Both the position numbers and the translations under genes were made by a program. From the NCBI GenBank assembly GCA_946480085.1, contig CAMLHZ010000012.1, positions 53,882 to 117,881 on the forward strand: a stretch of DNA of 64,000 nt. The letters run 5' to 3'. Of the stretch, positions 1 to 9,620 are shown piece after piece (position 1 is the stretch's first letter; every line of letters begins with the position of its first letter). The DNA is from an uncultured Flavobacteriales bacterium (GTDB lineage Bacteria > Bacteroidota > Bacteroidia > Flavobacteriales > Crocinitomicaceae). The notes under the pieces are model-generated. The model did not search any database, was not told the origin of the DNA, and was given only the letters and a program-made list of their open reading frames with translations.

Positions 1-2
1 AA

Positions 3-2789
3 ACTGACCCGGGTGCAGCAGTACAGTACTATAACTATATGCAAGGTTTATGGCAGTTTGGTGATCAAATGGTTTATGGTGGAACTGGATTCCCAGGTGG
101 AACAGGTTCAACAAGCATTCCAACAAACTACATGTTCCCAGCTGATTCAGATACATTGGATTGGGCAACTGAAGGAGTTGATCCAGGTTTTGATTGGTCA
201 GAATTTGAGCCAACAGGACAAGGTTCTACATCAAACCCTCCAGGTGACCGTCGTTTCGTTCAGTCTGCAGGACCATTTACATTGAAACCAGGTGCGGTAA
301 ATAACATTACAGTTGGTATCGTATACGCTAGAAGCTTCCAGGGAGAAATTTTCTCTTCAGTAAATTCATTGAAAGTTGCTGATACGAAAGCGCAGGCATT
401 ATTTGATAACTGTTTCCGTATTCTTGAGCCACCAACGGCTCCAGTTCTATCTTGTCAGGAATTAGGAAATGAATTGATTCTAATGTTAGAGAATCCAATT
501 GGAACATCTAACAACGAAAACGAAGGCTACATTGAGGAAGATAAGATCAATATTCCAGAGCAAGGTCCAAATGGTGAAAACTATGACAGATACTACCGCT
601 TTGAAGGATACCAAATCTTCCAAATGAAAGATGAGTTAGCTGGTGTTGGTGACTTGGATGATGCTACAAAAGCTCGTTTGGTTGCTCAATGTGATAAGAA
701 AAATGGTGTTGATCGTTTGATTAACTTCGAATTTGACGAAGAGCTTGGATTCTCTATTCCAGTTGAAAAAGTGGATGGTGAAGACCAAGGTATCCGTCAC
801 TCATTCAGAGTTACAGAAGATTTATTTGCTACAGGTACTCGTACTTTGGTAAATAACAAAACATACTACTTTATCGCAGTTGCTTACGGTTACAACAACT
901 ATAAGAATTACGACCCTTCTGATCCATTGTACTTAGATGGTCAAAAATTACCTTACTTGCGTTCTCGTATCAATGCAGATGGATCGCCTTTATCAGCGCT
1001 TCCTGTTGTTCCTCACATTGTTGCACCAGAATTGGGTGGAACAGTTCAGAACTCTGTATATGGACAAACACCACGTATTACTCGTCTTGACGGTAAAGGT
1101 AACGGAGGAAGTTCATTGTCTTTGACTGCAGCTTCAGAAGCTCAGATCGTTGCTAATGGATCTATGGAGAATCCAGAGTACGATTACAACGCAGGACCAA
1201 TTAACGTTAAAGTAATTGACCCATTGAATGTGGTTGGTGGATACTTCGAATGTGTATTTGGAGATTACCAGTCTAACCAAATTGACAGTGCAAACTGGAC
1301 TGTAAACCGTTATGAATATGATGGTGGACCGTTGATCGATTTCGTTACTTCAGAAACTACAATTGCACAAGGTAATGAGCAATTAGTTCCTCAATGGGGA
1401 GTTTCAATTGAAATTAACCAGAAGAAAGCTTACTTCCCAGGAAGTACCGGACCTTCTCAAAATAAAATTGTAAGTCCTATCGAAGCTTCTGTAGTGTACG
1501 CTGATTCAACTAAACCTTGGTTGTCGTTTGTAAAAGATGATGCATCATTTACACCATTCAACTGGATTAGAACTGGAACTTACACGCCGGATCAGGTAAA
1601 TGACTGTGATGCAGCACCAGATGATTACTTCAACCCTTGTTGTTACAAAGATGAAGTTGGTCGTGACCCTAAAGAGCTTTATAGCAAGTTGCTTGGTGGT
1701 GGTGTGAGTGTTCACCGTGTTACCGGTTACCAATGTGATTTCCAACCATTAGCAGTTCCTGCAGCGTTTGGATCATATTCAAGTGCACGTGGACAGTCTA
1801 GTATTGCATACACACCAAGTGTGGATATTGTGATCACTTCTGACAAATCTAAATGGACACGTTGTGTTGTAATTGAAATGGGTAGAGATGCGAACTTGAA
1901 CCAAAATGGTACTTTGCCAGGTGAACTTCGTGATGTTCCATCTGTTGATAAGTTTGGTAATGCTGACGGTTCTGGTACAAACGGAATGGGATGGTTCCCA
2001 GGATATGCAATCGATCTTGAAACAGGTGTTCGTTTACACATGGCATTCGGTGAAAATTCATTCTTTGGTGGAGATAATGGTGCAGACATGATCTGGAATC
2101 CAACTTCTACTTTGGTTGATGCTAATGGAATGTATGTATTCGGTGGACAGCAGCCAATTTGGGTGTACGGTTATGATATCGATGGTGAAGGTTGTCCTAA
2201 CTACGATGGAGTTAACAACTGGGTTTACGACAGATACCAAGAAGGTACAAGTGCAGCTTACAGAGCATTGTTCAAAAGCTTAACTTGGATCGCTAACACG
2301 GTAACTACTCCAGGTAAAAACTTGATGGAAACTGAAACACGTATTAAATTACATGTTGAGCGTCCATACGAAGATTACATCGCAACTGGTGAAAACGGTG
2401 GTAAACCAAAATACTCTTGGAACATGGATGCATTGATGACTACAACTGCTAGTCAGGATGCCTTGGTAAGCGCGCTTGATCTAATTAATGTAGTGCCAAA
2501 TCCTTACTATGCGTTCTCTGATTACGAGAGAAATCGTTTGGATACACGTGTTAAGATCACAAACTTACCTGACCAATGTACGGTGTCTATTTACAACGTA
2601 GGTGGAAAAATGATTCGTCAATTTAAGAAAGACAACACAGTTACTTCTATCGATTGGGATATGAAGAACTCAATTGGTGTTCCAATTGCAAGTGGGGTTT
2701 ATCTAATTCACGTTGATGTTCCAGGAGTTGGTGAGAAAGTAGTTAAGTTCTTTGGCGGTATGCGTCAAATTGACCTTGAGAATATTTAA
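3..2789 (+). CDS. T9SS-type large secreted protein, 5' partial
   Basis: The reading frame is open from base 3, so the start codon lies before the window; 928 residues are visible. The bulk is Gly/Asn/Asp/Tyr-rich with no recognisable enzyme motif. The last ~95 residues begin at VVPNPYYAFSDYE and look like a T9SS type A sorting domain: a PNP start, a STIYN-like strand (VSIYNVGGKMIRQF), a SGVYLIHV strand and a basic end. In this family that domain takes the protein across the outer membrane and is then removed. Only 16 bases separate it from a PorV/PorQ-like gene, so they are probably co-transcribed. Secretion is well supported; the function of the body is unknown. Confidence 0.85.
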   Translation, partial: TDPGAAVQYYNYMQGLWQFGDQMVYGGTGFPGGTGSTSIPTNYMFPADSDTLDWATEGVDPGFDWSEFEPTGQGSTSNPPGDRRFVQSAGPFTLKPGAVNNITVGIVYARSFQGEIFSSVNSLKVADTKAQALFDNCFRILEPPTAPVLSCQELGNELILMLENPIGTSNNENEGYIEEDKINIPEQGPNGENYDRYYRFEGYQIFQMKDELAGVGDLDDATKARLVAQCDKKNGVDRLINFEFDEELGFSIPVEKVDGEDQGIRHSFRVTEDLFATGTRTLVNNKTYYFIAVAYGYNNYKNYDPSDPLYLDGQKLPYLRSRINADGSPLSALPVVPHIVAPELGGTVQNSVYGQTPRITRLDGKGNGGSSLSLTAASEAQIVANGSMENPEYDYNAGPINVKVIDPLNVVGGYFECVFGDYQSNQIDSANWTVNRYEYDGGPLIDFVTSETTIAQGNEQLVPQWGVSIEINQKKAYFPGSTGPSQNKIVSPIEASVVYADSTKPWLSFVKDDASFTPFNWIRTGTYTPDQVNDCDAAPDDYFNPCCYKDEVGRDPKELYSKLLGGGVSVHRVTGYQCDFQPLAVPAAFGSYSSARGQSSIAYTPSVDIVITSDKSKWTRCVVIEMGRDANLNQNGTLPGELRDVPSVDKFGNADGSGTNGMGWFPGYAIDLETGVRLHMAFGENSFFGGDNGADMIWNPTSTLVDANGMYVFGGQQPIWVYGYDIDGEGCPNYDGVNNWVYDRYQEGTSAAYRALFKSLTWIANTVTTPGKNLMETETRIKLHVERPYEDYIATGENGGKPKYSWNMDALMTTTASQDALVSALDLINVVPNPYYAFSDYERNRLDTRVKITNLPDQCTVSIYNVGGKMIRQFKKDNTVTSIDWDMKNSIGVPIASGVYLIHVDVPGVGEKVVKFFGGMRQIDLENI

Positions 2790-2805
2790 TCGTTACTGAA
2801 TAAGT

Positions 2806-3870
2806 ATGAAATCAATTAATAAAGTATTAAAATATACAGCGTTGGCTGGAGTAGTGTTAAGCTACTCCACTGCCTTCGCGGGTAACGAGGATCGTGTTGG
2901 TTCTGCCGGAGCTACGCAGTTACTAATTAACCCTTGGACTCGCAGTATTGGTTATGGGGATGCAGGTTGTGCTTTTACAACTGGTTTAGAAGCATCTTAC
3001 TCTAACATTGCTGGTTTGGCTTTTACCGATAAAACGCAAATTAAATTCAGCCACACGAACTGGTTAGGTCGTGCTAATATTGGATTGAATTCTGCAGGTT
3101 TGGCTCAGAGAATTAATGATAACACTGTTATCGCCGTTTCAATTCAGTCTATGAATTTTGGTGATAATATGGTTACTACAGTTGATCTTCCTGAGGGTGG
3201 AATTGGAAACTTTTCTCCAAGATACAATGTGTTTAACATTGGTTTTGCAAAAAGCTTCTCTTCTTCTATCTATGGTGGATTGAACTTTAAAGTTCTATCT
3301 GAGAATATCTCAAACCTGAAAGCAACTGGTATTGCATTTGATGCAGGTATCCGTTATGTTACTGGAGAACAAGAGCAAATCAAATTCGGAATCAACTTGA
3401 AAAACGTTGGTCCGGTTGTGAAGTACAAAGGTGATGGTTTAGGAACTGAAGTAACTTATAATTCAAATGGTGAAATTGCTACATTGGAGCAACGTTCAGC
3501 TACGTATGAGTTACCTTCATTGTTGAACATCGGTGCTTCTTACGACTTCAATTTTGATGAAGCTAATCGTTTGACTGTAATGGGAACATTCACAGCAAAT
3601 TCATTCCAAAATGATCAATACCGTTTAGGATTTGATTATGGAATGACGTTGGACAAAGCAGCATTCAATTTCCGTGCAGGGTATGTGTTGGAGAAAAATA
3701 TTTTCTCTACTGAAAACCGCACAAACGCACTTATCGGACCAACTGCAGGTATCTCTGTTGATGCTTTAGTTGGAAAGAACAAAAGTGCTCTAGGAATTGA
3801 TTATGCAGTTCGTATTGCAGGTTCTCTTGGAACTATTCATACTGTAGGAGCTACTATTAGTTTGAAGTAA
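2806..3870 (+). CDS. PorV/PorQ family outer-membrane protein
   Basis: 354 residues with an N-terminal signal peptide ending near AFA-GNEDR. The mature start, with GSAGATQLLINPWTRSIGYGDAG followed by ASYSNIAGLAF, is typical of the PorV/PorQ (FadL-like) barrels. The rest alternates aromatic and polar residues as in a beta barrel. PorV shuttles T9SS cargo to the attachment complex; PorQ-type paralogues have related roles. Which subtype this is cannot be settled by eye. It follows the secreted-protein gene by 16 bases, so a cargo-specific partner role is an inference. The last bases of the gene contain the promoter for greA. Confidence 0.85.
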   Translation: MKSINKVLKYTALAGVVLSYSTAFAGNEDRVGSAGATQLLINPWTRSIGYGDAGCAFTTGLEASYSNIAGLAFTDKTQIKFSHTNWLGRANIGLNSAGLAQRINDNTVIAVSIQSMNFGDNMVTTVDLPEGGIGNFSPRYNVFNIGFAKSFSSSIYGGLNFKVLSENISNLKATGIAFDAGIRYVTGEQEQIKFGINLKNVGPVVKYKGDGLGTEVTYNSNGEIATLEQRSATYELPSLLNIGASYDFNFDEANRLTVMGTFTANSFQNDQYRLGFDYGMTLDKAAFNFRAGYVLEKNIFSTENRTNALIGPTAGISVDALVGKNKSALGIDYAVRIAGSLGTIHTVGATISLK

Positions 3871-3891
3871 TTATTTAATTACATATATTTG
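3861..3891 (+). promoter_or_regulatory. Bacteroidota promoter for greA-HIT
   Basis: TTTG (3861-3864), a 19-base spacer and TATATTTG (3884-3891) match the Bacteroidota consensus TTTG-N19-TAnnTTTG. The -33 element lies in the last codons of the upstream gene. The expected start, near 3898, gives a ~60-base leader that holds a small hairpin (AGAGTCC/GGGCTCT around 3903-3919), which may also act as a terminator for the upstream gene. Confidence 0.7.
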
Positions 3892-3956
3892 TTAGAACAG
3901 GAGAGTCCATTGGGCTCTCTTGTTTGTGTTATATAAGGAACCAAATACTATACAAA

Positions 3957-4430
3957 ATGGCTGATGTAGCTTATTATACTGAGGAAGGTCTTAAGAAATT
4001 GAAAGATGAATTGCACCATATGAAAACCGTGCAGCGTCCGTCAATTTCCGAACAGATCGCTGAAGCTCGAGATAAAGGAGATCTTTCTGAAAATGCTGAA
4101 TACGATGCGGCTAAGGAAGCTCAGGGATTGTTGGAAATGAAGATTTCTAAAATGGAAACACTTATTTCTAAAGCGAGATTGATTGACAACGATTCGATTG
4201 ATAACTCTAAGGTATTCATCTTGTCAAACGTGACGATTAAGAATGTAGATAACGGAATGACCGTTCAATATACGCTTGTTGCTGAAAGTGAAGCCGATCT
4301 TAAGGCTAAAAAGATATCAGTTGATTCTCCGATTGGAAAAGGTTTGTTAGGTAAAAAGGTTGGTGATATTGCCGACATTCAAACGCCTAATGGAATCATG
4401 AAATTTGAAGTTGTCGAAATTACACGCTAA
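3957..4430 (+). CDS. greA: Transcription elongation factor GreA
   Basis: 157 residues, the usual GreA length when started at ATG 3957 (MADVAYYTEEG); an in-frame upstream ATG at 3924 would add an unusual 11-residue extension and is rejected. The N-terminal coiled coil carries the acidic tip segment GDLSENAEYDAAKE, the signature of Gre factors; the C-terminal FKBP-like domain has the SPIGKGLLGKKVGD motif. GreA enters the secondary channel of backtracked RNA polymerase and triggers cleavage of the transcript 3' end. The stop codon overlaps the next ATG by one base (TAATG), so it is translationally coupled to the HIT gene. Confidence 0.96.
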   Translation: MADVAYYTEEGLKKLKDELHHMKTVQRPSISEQIAEARDKGDLSENAEYDAAKEAQGLLEMKISKMETLISKARLIDNDSIDNSKVFILSNVTIKNVDNGMTVQYTLVAESEADLKAKKISVDSPIGKGLLGKKVGDIADIQTPNGIMKFEVVEITR

Positions 4431-4828
4431 TGGCAACTATTTTCTCCAAGATTATTGCTGGTGAGATTCCTTGCCATAAAGTGGCTGAGAACGATAAATA
4501 TTTGGCGTTTTTGGATATCCAGCCCATTCGAATGGGACATGTGTTGGTGATTCCTAAAAAAGAAACAGATTATTTATTCGATCTAGAAGACAACGAGCTT
4601 TCTGAATTGATGGTTTTTGCCAAATCCGTTGCAAAGGCAATAAAAGAAGTTTATCCTTGCAGAAAAGTAGGGGTTACTGTAATTGGATTGGAGGTTCCGC
4701 ATGCACATGTTCATCTGCTTCCTATGAATCAGTTACATGATATGGATTTTACCAAAGAAAAATTGAAACCAAGCCAGGAAGAATTGGCTGAGTCTGCTCA
4801 GTTGCTTTCGGAGGCGTTTATGAAATAA
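4430..4828 (+). CDS. HIT family nucleotide-binding protein
   Basis: 132 residues of the Hint branch of the histidine triad superfamily. The triad motif HAHVHLLP lies at residues 91-98; the N-terminal TIFSKIIAGEIP and the GHVLVIPKK strand are standard for this family. Members hydrolyse nucleoside phosphoramidates or adenylated substrates; the true substrate here is unknown. It overlaps greA by one base, and a strong terminator begins 21 bases after its stop, so the two form a closed operon. Confidence 0.92.
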   Translation: MATIFSKIIAGEIPCHKVAENDKYLAFLDIQPIRMGHVLVIPKKETDYLFDLEDNELSELMVFAKSVAKAIKEVYPCRKVGVTVIGLEVPHAHVHLLPMNQLHDMDFTKEKLKPSQEELAESAQLLSEAFMK

Positions 4829-4848
4829 TCTCAAATGAGATACAATGG

Positions 4849-4875
4849 AAAAGGAGCACATCATGTGCTCCTTTT
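4849..4875 (+). terminator. Rho-independent terminator after greA-HIT
   Basis: A 12-bp perfect stem (AAAAGGAGCACA / TGTGCTCCTTTT) with a 3-base loop, followed by a T-rich tail. It is symmetric enough to serve the convergent minus-strand gene as well. Confidence 0.85.
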
Positions 4876-4886
4876 CGTGTTTTGGG

Positions 4887-4913
4887 CAGAGACGCGATGC
4901 ATCGTGTCTTTAC
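4887..4913. repeat. Intergenic palindromic repeat, GATGCATC family, copy 1
   Basis: A 27-base unit built around GATGCATC flanked by GACG/GTGTC arms. A second copy at 58610-58636 matches at 25 of 27 positions. In RNA it would form a fully paired 9-bp arm with one G-U pair. Confidence 0.7.
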
Positions 4914-4928
4914 ACTTATATCTCTATG

Positions 4929-5978
4929 CTAATTCTTCTTTTTCTTCGGCGAACTCGTCGCATACTTATCATCCTTAGAAACAGTAATTCGTTTCTTTAG
5001 TGTGTAGGTATGACAATCTTTTGTGGCGGTTAAGGTAATGGTATATGTGCCCGATTTCGCATAATAGTGCTTTTTCGGATTAGCCAGCTTACTGCTTGTT
5101 CCGTCACCAAAATTCCAATGATAGGAAGTACAGTTCTTCGATTTATTAGAAACGGATACAGCCAGCCAGGCTTCTGAAGCTTTGAAACTCAGATACGGAG
5201 ATATTTCCGGAGCTGGATGCTGCACCTGATTCAGATGATATAAATTGTAATTCGCAAGGACAAAACTAGAAGCAATCGTCGCGAGTGGTTTCACCATTGT
5301 GGAGTCTACTCCTTTTGGGGCGGTGGCGCCCACCGAAGATTCCTTAAAGAAAGCCGTATAAAAGCAACTGGCGATCACAAAACTTCCGGTTACATTCGGA
5401 TGATGATCGTCGATATAATAAAGATTCACATTTGGATATTCCTGCTTGATTTGAGCCCAGGTTAGTCCAACTGGTACAATTGGGTAGTTAAAATGCTTTT
5501 GAAGCTGTAAATAGCCCTCTTTTACCCGTTGCTGCATCTTTTCATTCGTATTTATTTCTTCTACTTCAGGATAACCGTATCGGTAACCCCAGGTCATATA
5601 GAAATAGACATTCGCGCAAGGACTTGTTTTGTATAAACTGTCAAGAATCTGCTGAACATACGGAATGGTGTTTTTGCTGATCGTATCGGCAGGATGGGCT
5701 AACTCTCTACTGAATCCCTGAACAACAACGTAATCCCATTTGCGGGACTTTAGTTTTTTGTACGTCGAAGCTCTTCCCGCGTGTTCCTTTAAAGACGAAC
5801 CACTAACCGCAATTGAATCGGCATAAACATCTTTACCTTTTGAACGGGCAATTTTCTCAAAGATCTTCGGCATGTTGTTCATGTGAGTATAACTATTCCC
5901 GATGAATAATACGTTGGTGGTTTGTGCAAAACCTAACCATGAACAACTGATAAATGCAACTAGTGTGGCTAACTTCAT
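4929..5978 (-). CDS. SGNH/GDSL-type hydrolase with C-terminal PKD domain
   Basis: 349 residues with a signal peptide (cleavage near FAQ-TTN). The mature start has FIGNSYT, giving nucleophile Ser29 in block I; Asp190 and His193 in the DDHH stretch (residues 190-193) fit the DxxH catalytic pair. SGNH enzymes are esterases or lipases acting on acyl or acetyl groups. Residues ~262-335 form a PKD domain (WNFGDGTSSKLANPKKHY, GTYTITLTA), commonly used to bind polysaccharide or protein. The end is Lys-rich, with no T9SS sorting domain. It overlaps the acyltransferase-like gene upstream by 4 bases (ATGA). The pair suggests adding and removing acyl groups on a surface glycan, which is inference. Confidence 0.82.
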   Translation of the reverse strand: MKLATLVAFISCSWLGFAQTTNVLFIGNSYTHMNNMPKIFEKIARSKGKDVYADSIAVSGSSLKEHAGRASTYKKLKSRKWDYVVVQGFSRELAHPADTISKNTIPYVQQILDSLYKTSPCANVYFYMTWGYRYGYPEVEEINTNEKMQQRVKEGYLQLQKHFNYPIVPVGLTWAQIKQEYPNVNLYYIDDHHPNVTGSFVIASCFYTAFFKESSVGATAPKGVDSTMVKPLATIASSFVLANYNLYHLNQVQHPAPEISPYLSFKASEAWLAVSVSNKSKNCTSYHWNFGDGTSSKLANPKKHYYAKSGTYTITLTATKDCHTYTLKKRITVSKDDKYATSSPKKKKN

Positions 5979-7330
5979 TTCTTTTCTTTTTTCCTTCTGA
6001 AGTATAAGAATCCAAATACTTTATAATACAACTCCGTTAACGGCTCTATGTATTTAACCATGAAAACGAAGAAGGTTATGAAAAATGCTGAAATTCCTGC
6101 TGCAGCCCACGGATTGAAAGCATGATGGTACCATGGATGTGGGCTGGAAGCATCGTCTAAACCAATTCCAATGATTCCCTGATACAAAATCACGACGTGA
6201 ACAATGTAAACCGGGAAAGTGGTTTGTCCCATTTTCAGGAACAACGGTGCTTTCACATTAAAGCGCGCGTCAATTGTCATTAATACTCCGAACAGCATAG
6301 CCACTTGACCTAAACGGGCAAAACCGGTCGTATTATTTTCGAAACACCCAATGTATTTGGTCACGATTTCGCCATGTGAATTCACTGCTTTAACTCCAAA
6401 ATTGTGAAGATCAATTAATCCAATCCAATCTAAGAAATGATCCAACTGTTGGAACATGAATTGTCCGGCAACGTTGAATAACAATCCAATTCCAAAGAAA
6501 AGACCTGCAAACCAAAGTTTACGAACATTGCCTTCAAATTTTCGAATGACTGCTCCGATGAATCCACCCATAATAGTGTATCCTGCATATCTAACAAAAC
6601 TAAAGTCGGAGAATTGTCCGTAGATCATGTTCTGCATGAACTTTGGAGCTCCCTGCGGAATAAATGCATTCGGGTCTTTTACAGGAATAAAATCACGGGG
6701 ATCAGCTACAGCTTTCAATCCTTGAATGGCTTCGTGAGAATTGATATGGTCTTTCAAAAATCCGTATACAACGAATATAGTAAGCGCACCAAACAGGTAA
6801 TAGAGGTAAAGCGGGCCTTTATTAATGATTTTATAAATTCCGAAAATGATCAAAAGGAAAGTGATTCCAAATGCAATCGATTGCAGTACGTGGAAGGCCT
6901 GAAACCAGTCCAGATGATAAACAAAACCTCTGCCTCCACCTTTAAACAAATCCTCGAAACCGTAATAAGTGTCTTTACAAAATGCAATAAGATCAAATTG
7001 GATTAAATATCCCCAGAACAACAGCATGGTAACTCTTCGGAACCCTTTGGAAACCCGATCGTTCTCGAAAAGGGGCTTACTCGTAGAATTACTCAAAAGA
7101 TATACGAATACCACTCCGGTAACACAGAAGAACAAAGGAGAAGTTAACCCGTGAAGGTTATGCCAAAAGCTATATAGCCAATTGTTGTCATCACGATATT
7201 GGTCGGCAAGCGCTGAACCCGTGAAGTGACCTTCGAGCATCATCAATATGGCAATTGATCGAGCCATGTCGATGAATTTCAATCGTGGTTTCTGTGCTAG
7301 AGGCAAAATAATTTCTGCTTGTTCGGCCAT
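5975..7330 (-). CDS. DUF1624-type multi-pass membrane acyltransferase
   Basis: 451 residues with about ten hydrophobic segments. The N-terminal FIDMARSIAILMMLEGH followed by SPLFFCVTGVVFVYLL is the pattern of the DUF1624/heparan-alpha-glucosaminide N-acetyltransferase-like group within the acyltransferase-3 clan, whose members move acyl groups across the inner membrane onto sugars. Conserved His23-like and Arg-rich cytoplasmic loops are visible; the lysine-rich C-terminus (YFRRKKEKK) should be cytoplasmic. The start codon is preceded by a good -7 element (7349-7356). It is the first gene of a two-gene operon with the SGNH hydrolase. The acceptor is unknown. Confidence 0.8.
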   Translation of the reverse strand: MAEQAEIILPLAQKPRLKFIDMARSIAILMMLEGHFTGSALADQYRDDNNWLYSFWHNLHGLTSPLFFCVTGVVFVYLLSNSTSKPLFENDRVSKGFRRVTMLLFWGYLIQFDLIAFCKDTYYGFEDLFKGGGRGFVYHLDWFQAFHVLQSIAFGITFLLIIFGIYKIINKGPLYLYYLFGALTIFVVYGFLKDHINSHEAIQGLKAVADPRDFIPVKDPNAFIPQGAPKFMQNMIYGQFSDFSFVRYAGYTIMGGFIGAVIRKFEGNVRKLWFAGLFFGIGLLFNVAGQFMFQQLDHFLDWIGLIDLHNFGVKAVNSHGEIVTKYIGCFENNTTGFARLGQVAMLFGVLMTIDARFNVKAPLFLKMGQTTFPVYIVHVVILYQGIIGIGLDDASSPHPWYHHAFNPWAAAGISAFFITFFVFMVKYIEPLTELYYKVFGFLYFRRKKEKK

Positions 7331-7348
7331 GAGTTTCGTTTATTGTGA

Positions 7349-7356
7349 CAAAGATA
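7349..7356 (-). promoter_or_regulatory. -7 promoter element of the acyltransferase/SGNH operon
   Basis: On the minus strand this reads TATCTTTG, a perfect TAnnTTTG, 19 bases before the ATG. No TTG is visible at the expected -33 position, so only the -7 half is supported. Confidence 0.55.
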
Positions 7357-7376
7357 AACGTTTTACTAAGTTTTCG

Positions 7377-9620
7377 CTATTTGGTTTCTCCCAGCACCAT
7401 ATACTTCAATGGACTTGGGTAACCAACAAAGTAAATAAGGATCTGTTTATTGAAAATCCCGAAAGGTAAATTCGAAACTTGTTCCACTTCAATCGTGGTA
7501 GATGATGAAGCTGAAATTGTAGCCGAGTAGTTGAACTTAAATAAGTTATCGGCGCATTCTATTTTCTCTATTTTCAATTCTTCACCAGATGTGTTGTATA
7601 TTTTGAAATTCGTTTTTACCGAAGTTGACGGGGATACCTGTCCCAGAATCAGTGATGTTGGAGCCAAATCAATTTTAAAGAATAAGCTATCCGTATCCAT
7701 ATAGCTCACGCTTTGGATCTCAATTTTGCGCTCAATTGCCGCAGCTCTGGAGAAAACAGAGTTCTTCACATCGTTAGGGTTATCACTCGTAATTTGATTG
7801 GCTGTAAATTCTCCAAAAGGCACACCTACAACTTCCAGTTTGCCACCATTCACAGCTGTTCCGTTCAGGTAAGGTGCAAAACTTCCGTTGTCAGAGATCA
7901 TCAAATGGTTCACCAGCGAAGCAATTCTGCGTTTTGTTAATGCGACGTTGTATTCTGTTTTTGCTAGTGGGGATGCAAATCCACGAACCGATAATCTGAT
8001 TTTGTAACCTTTCTCCAGCTCTTCTAAAAGTAAAGACTTGAACAACTCTAAATCTTTTACTCCTTGTTCTACATACTGCGTAAAGAAACTTTCTATATCT
8101 TCTTCCGCATCACTGACTTTTTCTCCCGATAATCCTTTCGAATATTCCTTTTTGTATTCTGGAATCATTCCTATATAATCTTTGTAAGCGTCAGTATAAT
8201 TGACATTGGTTGTTGTTTCCTTCGAACGCGGATTTGGAATATCGTTATGGAAATATAGTGTAACAGGTAAACGTTTGCTTAATTCAGCCAATGTTTCTTT
8301 TTTCGTGATTGGTGGTTCATCTACTTTTTTAATAGGAATGGTGTATGCGAAAACATCACTGCAGCAGGTTGGATTTTTAGCATACAAAACTCCCAATCGG
8401 TTGCTGGATACAAAGGTTGAATCTCCGAATTTGAAGTAGTAAACGTCATTAGCTGGACTATTAACAGGCAATCCGGCATTAATAGGTTCACCAAAAGCAC
8501 CATTTTTCAATTCCATGTAGTGGACATCATAACCGCCAAAACCATTCCACCAGGTAGATGAGAAGTACACACGGTTATTGATGCTGTCAAACCAAGGTGC
8601 AATTTCATTATCAATAGAGTTTGCTCTTCCCAACTTTTTCACTTTTGTGATCTGATTTCCTTCGTTCTTCATGATTGCGAAGTACAGATCCATTCCGCCT
8701 TCACCGTTTTCTCTGTCGGAAGAGAACAACAGCCATTCCTCATTTTCGATATAGGCAATTCCAGGAGTTGTATTGCTAGTGCCCGGCTCGTTCACCGTTT
8801 CTCCCAACGGTTCTGGTTTAATCCATTTCCCGTTTAGCATATAGGAAACCATTATCTGGCAATGATTGGTATCGTTTTCTGAAGTACAAGAACTGTAATA
8901 AAACCGTTTATAATCTTTACTGAAAACACCATTCCCTGTATTCAGGGCGGAATTCAGATCTGAGATTTCTTTAGATCTTGAGTTAGAGTCAGCAAAAGAG
9001 AACTGATATAATTTGTGTTTGTATTCAGTTCCGTAAACTTCTTCATTTTCACTCGTTGAATCTCCTCTTAGCGAAGAATAAATGAATTCATCATTGAAAA
9101 TAGTATGACCGAATTCTGCATTTTTTGTATTCAATCCTTTTGGAAGTTCAACTTCAAGTAATTTTACGGTGTCCTTGATGGCACTTTTTGCCCATAAGCA
9201 AGATTCTAGTTCCTGCTTCGACTTCAAATACAAATATCCCTTTTTGTCTTTCGCATATTTCTTTTTCGCATCCTTCAGTAATTCAATTGCCTTACTATAA
9301 TTTCCGCATTGTTTTTCCATCATTGCATACTGCAACAAACTTGCTGGGAACAATTTGGTTTCTTCCAATTCGAAAACCTCCTTGTAATATTTTCGTGCCG
9401 TCTGGTAATCTTTGTATGCCCTATTGGTTTCTGCCAATTTCCATTTTATCGCAATAGCATTCGAATCGATTTCCAGTGCTTTTTGATAATATTCCAATGC
9501 ATAGGCATAATCGCCTTTTTTGAATTGCTGATCAGCAAAGTCGAGGTATTTGCCCAGCATATTCTGACCAAAACCGCCAATGGGCAGGAGTAGGAATAGA
9601 ATTAAATATAATCTGGACAT
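7377..9620 (-). CDS. TPR/propeller/OmpA-like envelope protein, PorE-like
   Basis: 747 residues. A signal peptide (to ~GFGQ) is followed by TPR-type repeats (residues ~20-130; GDYAYALEYYQKALEID is a clear unit) and a WD40-like PD40 propeller (~150-440; LFSSDRENGEGGMDLYFA and VYFSSTWWNGFGGYDVHY are typical blades). Near residues 560-590, GFASPLAKTEYNVALTKRR resembles the peptidoglycan-contacting helix region of OmpA-like domains. The last ~95 residues (from LAPTSLILGQVSPSTSVKT) look like a DUF1573-type Ig domain. PorE proteins have the TPR-propeller-OmpA order and link T9SS to peptidoglycan; the extra C-terminal domain is unusual. It overlaps the PorP/SprF gene by 19 bases and is coupled to it. 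Confidence 0.78.
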   Translation of the reverse strand: MSRLYLILFLLLPIGGFGQNMLGKYLDFADQQFKKGDYAYALEYYQKALEIDSNAIAIKWKLAETNRAYKDYQTARKYYKEVFELEETKLFPASLLQYAMMEKQCGNYSKAIELLKDAKKKYAKDKKGYLYLKSKQELESCLWAKSAIKDTVKLLEVELPKGLNTKNAEFGHTIFNDEFIYSSLRGDSTSENEEVYGTEYKHKLYQFSFADSNSRSKEISDLNSALNTGNGVFSKDYKRFYYSSCTSENDTNHCQIMVSYMLNGKWIKPEPLGETVNEPGTSNTTPGIAYIENEEWLLFSSDRENGEGGMDLYFAIMKNEGNQITKVKKLGRANSIDNEIAPWFDSINNRVYFSSTWWNGFGGYDVHYMELKNGAFGEPINAGLPVNSPANDVYYFKFGDSTFVSSNRLGVLYAKNPTCCSDVFAYTIPIKKVDEPPITKKETLAELSKRLPVTLYFHNDIPNPRSKETTTNVNYTDAYKDYIGMIPEYKKEYSKGLSGEKVSDAEEDIESFFTQYVEQGVKDLELFKSLLLEELEKGYKIRLSVRGFASPLAKTEYNVALTKRRIASLVNHLMISDNGSFAPYLNGTAVNGGKLEVVGVPFGEFTANQITSDNPNDVKNSVFSRAAAIERKIEIQSVSYMDTDSLFFKIDLAPTSLILGQVSPSTSVKTNFKIYNTSGEELKIEKIECADNLFKFNYSATISASSSTTIEVEQVSNLPFGIFNKQILIYFVGYPSPLKYMVLGETK

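Noticed and set aside
1545..2240. Several antisense ORFs inside the first gene
   Set aside because: They are shadows of a long coding frame with strong codon bias on the plus strand.
3924..3956. Upstream in-frame ATG for greA
   Set aside because: Adds 11 residues unlike any GreA N-terminus; ATG 3957 gives the normal 157-residue protein.
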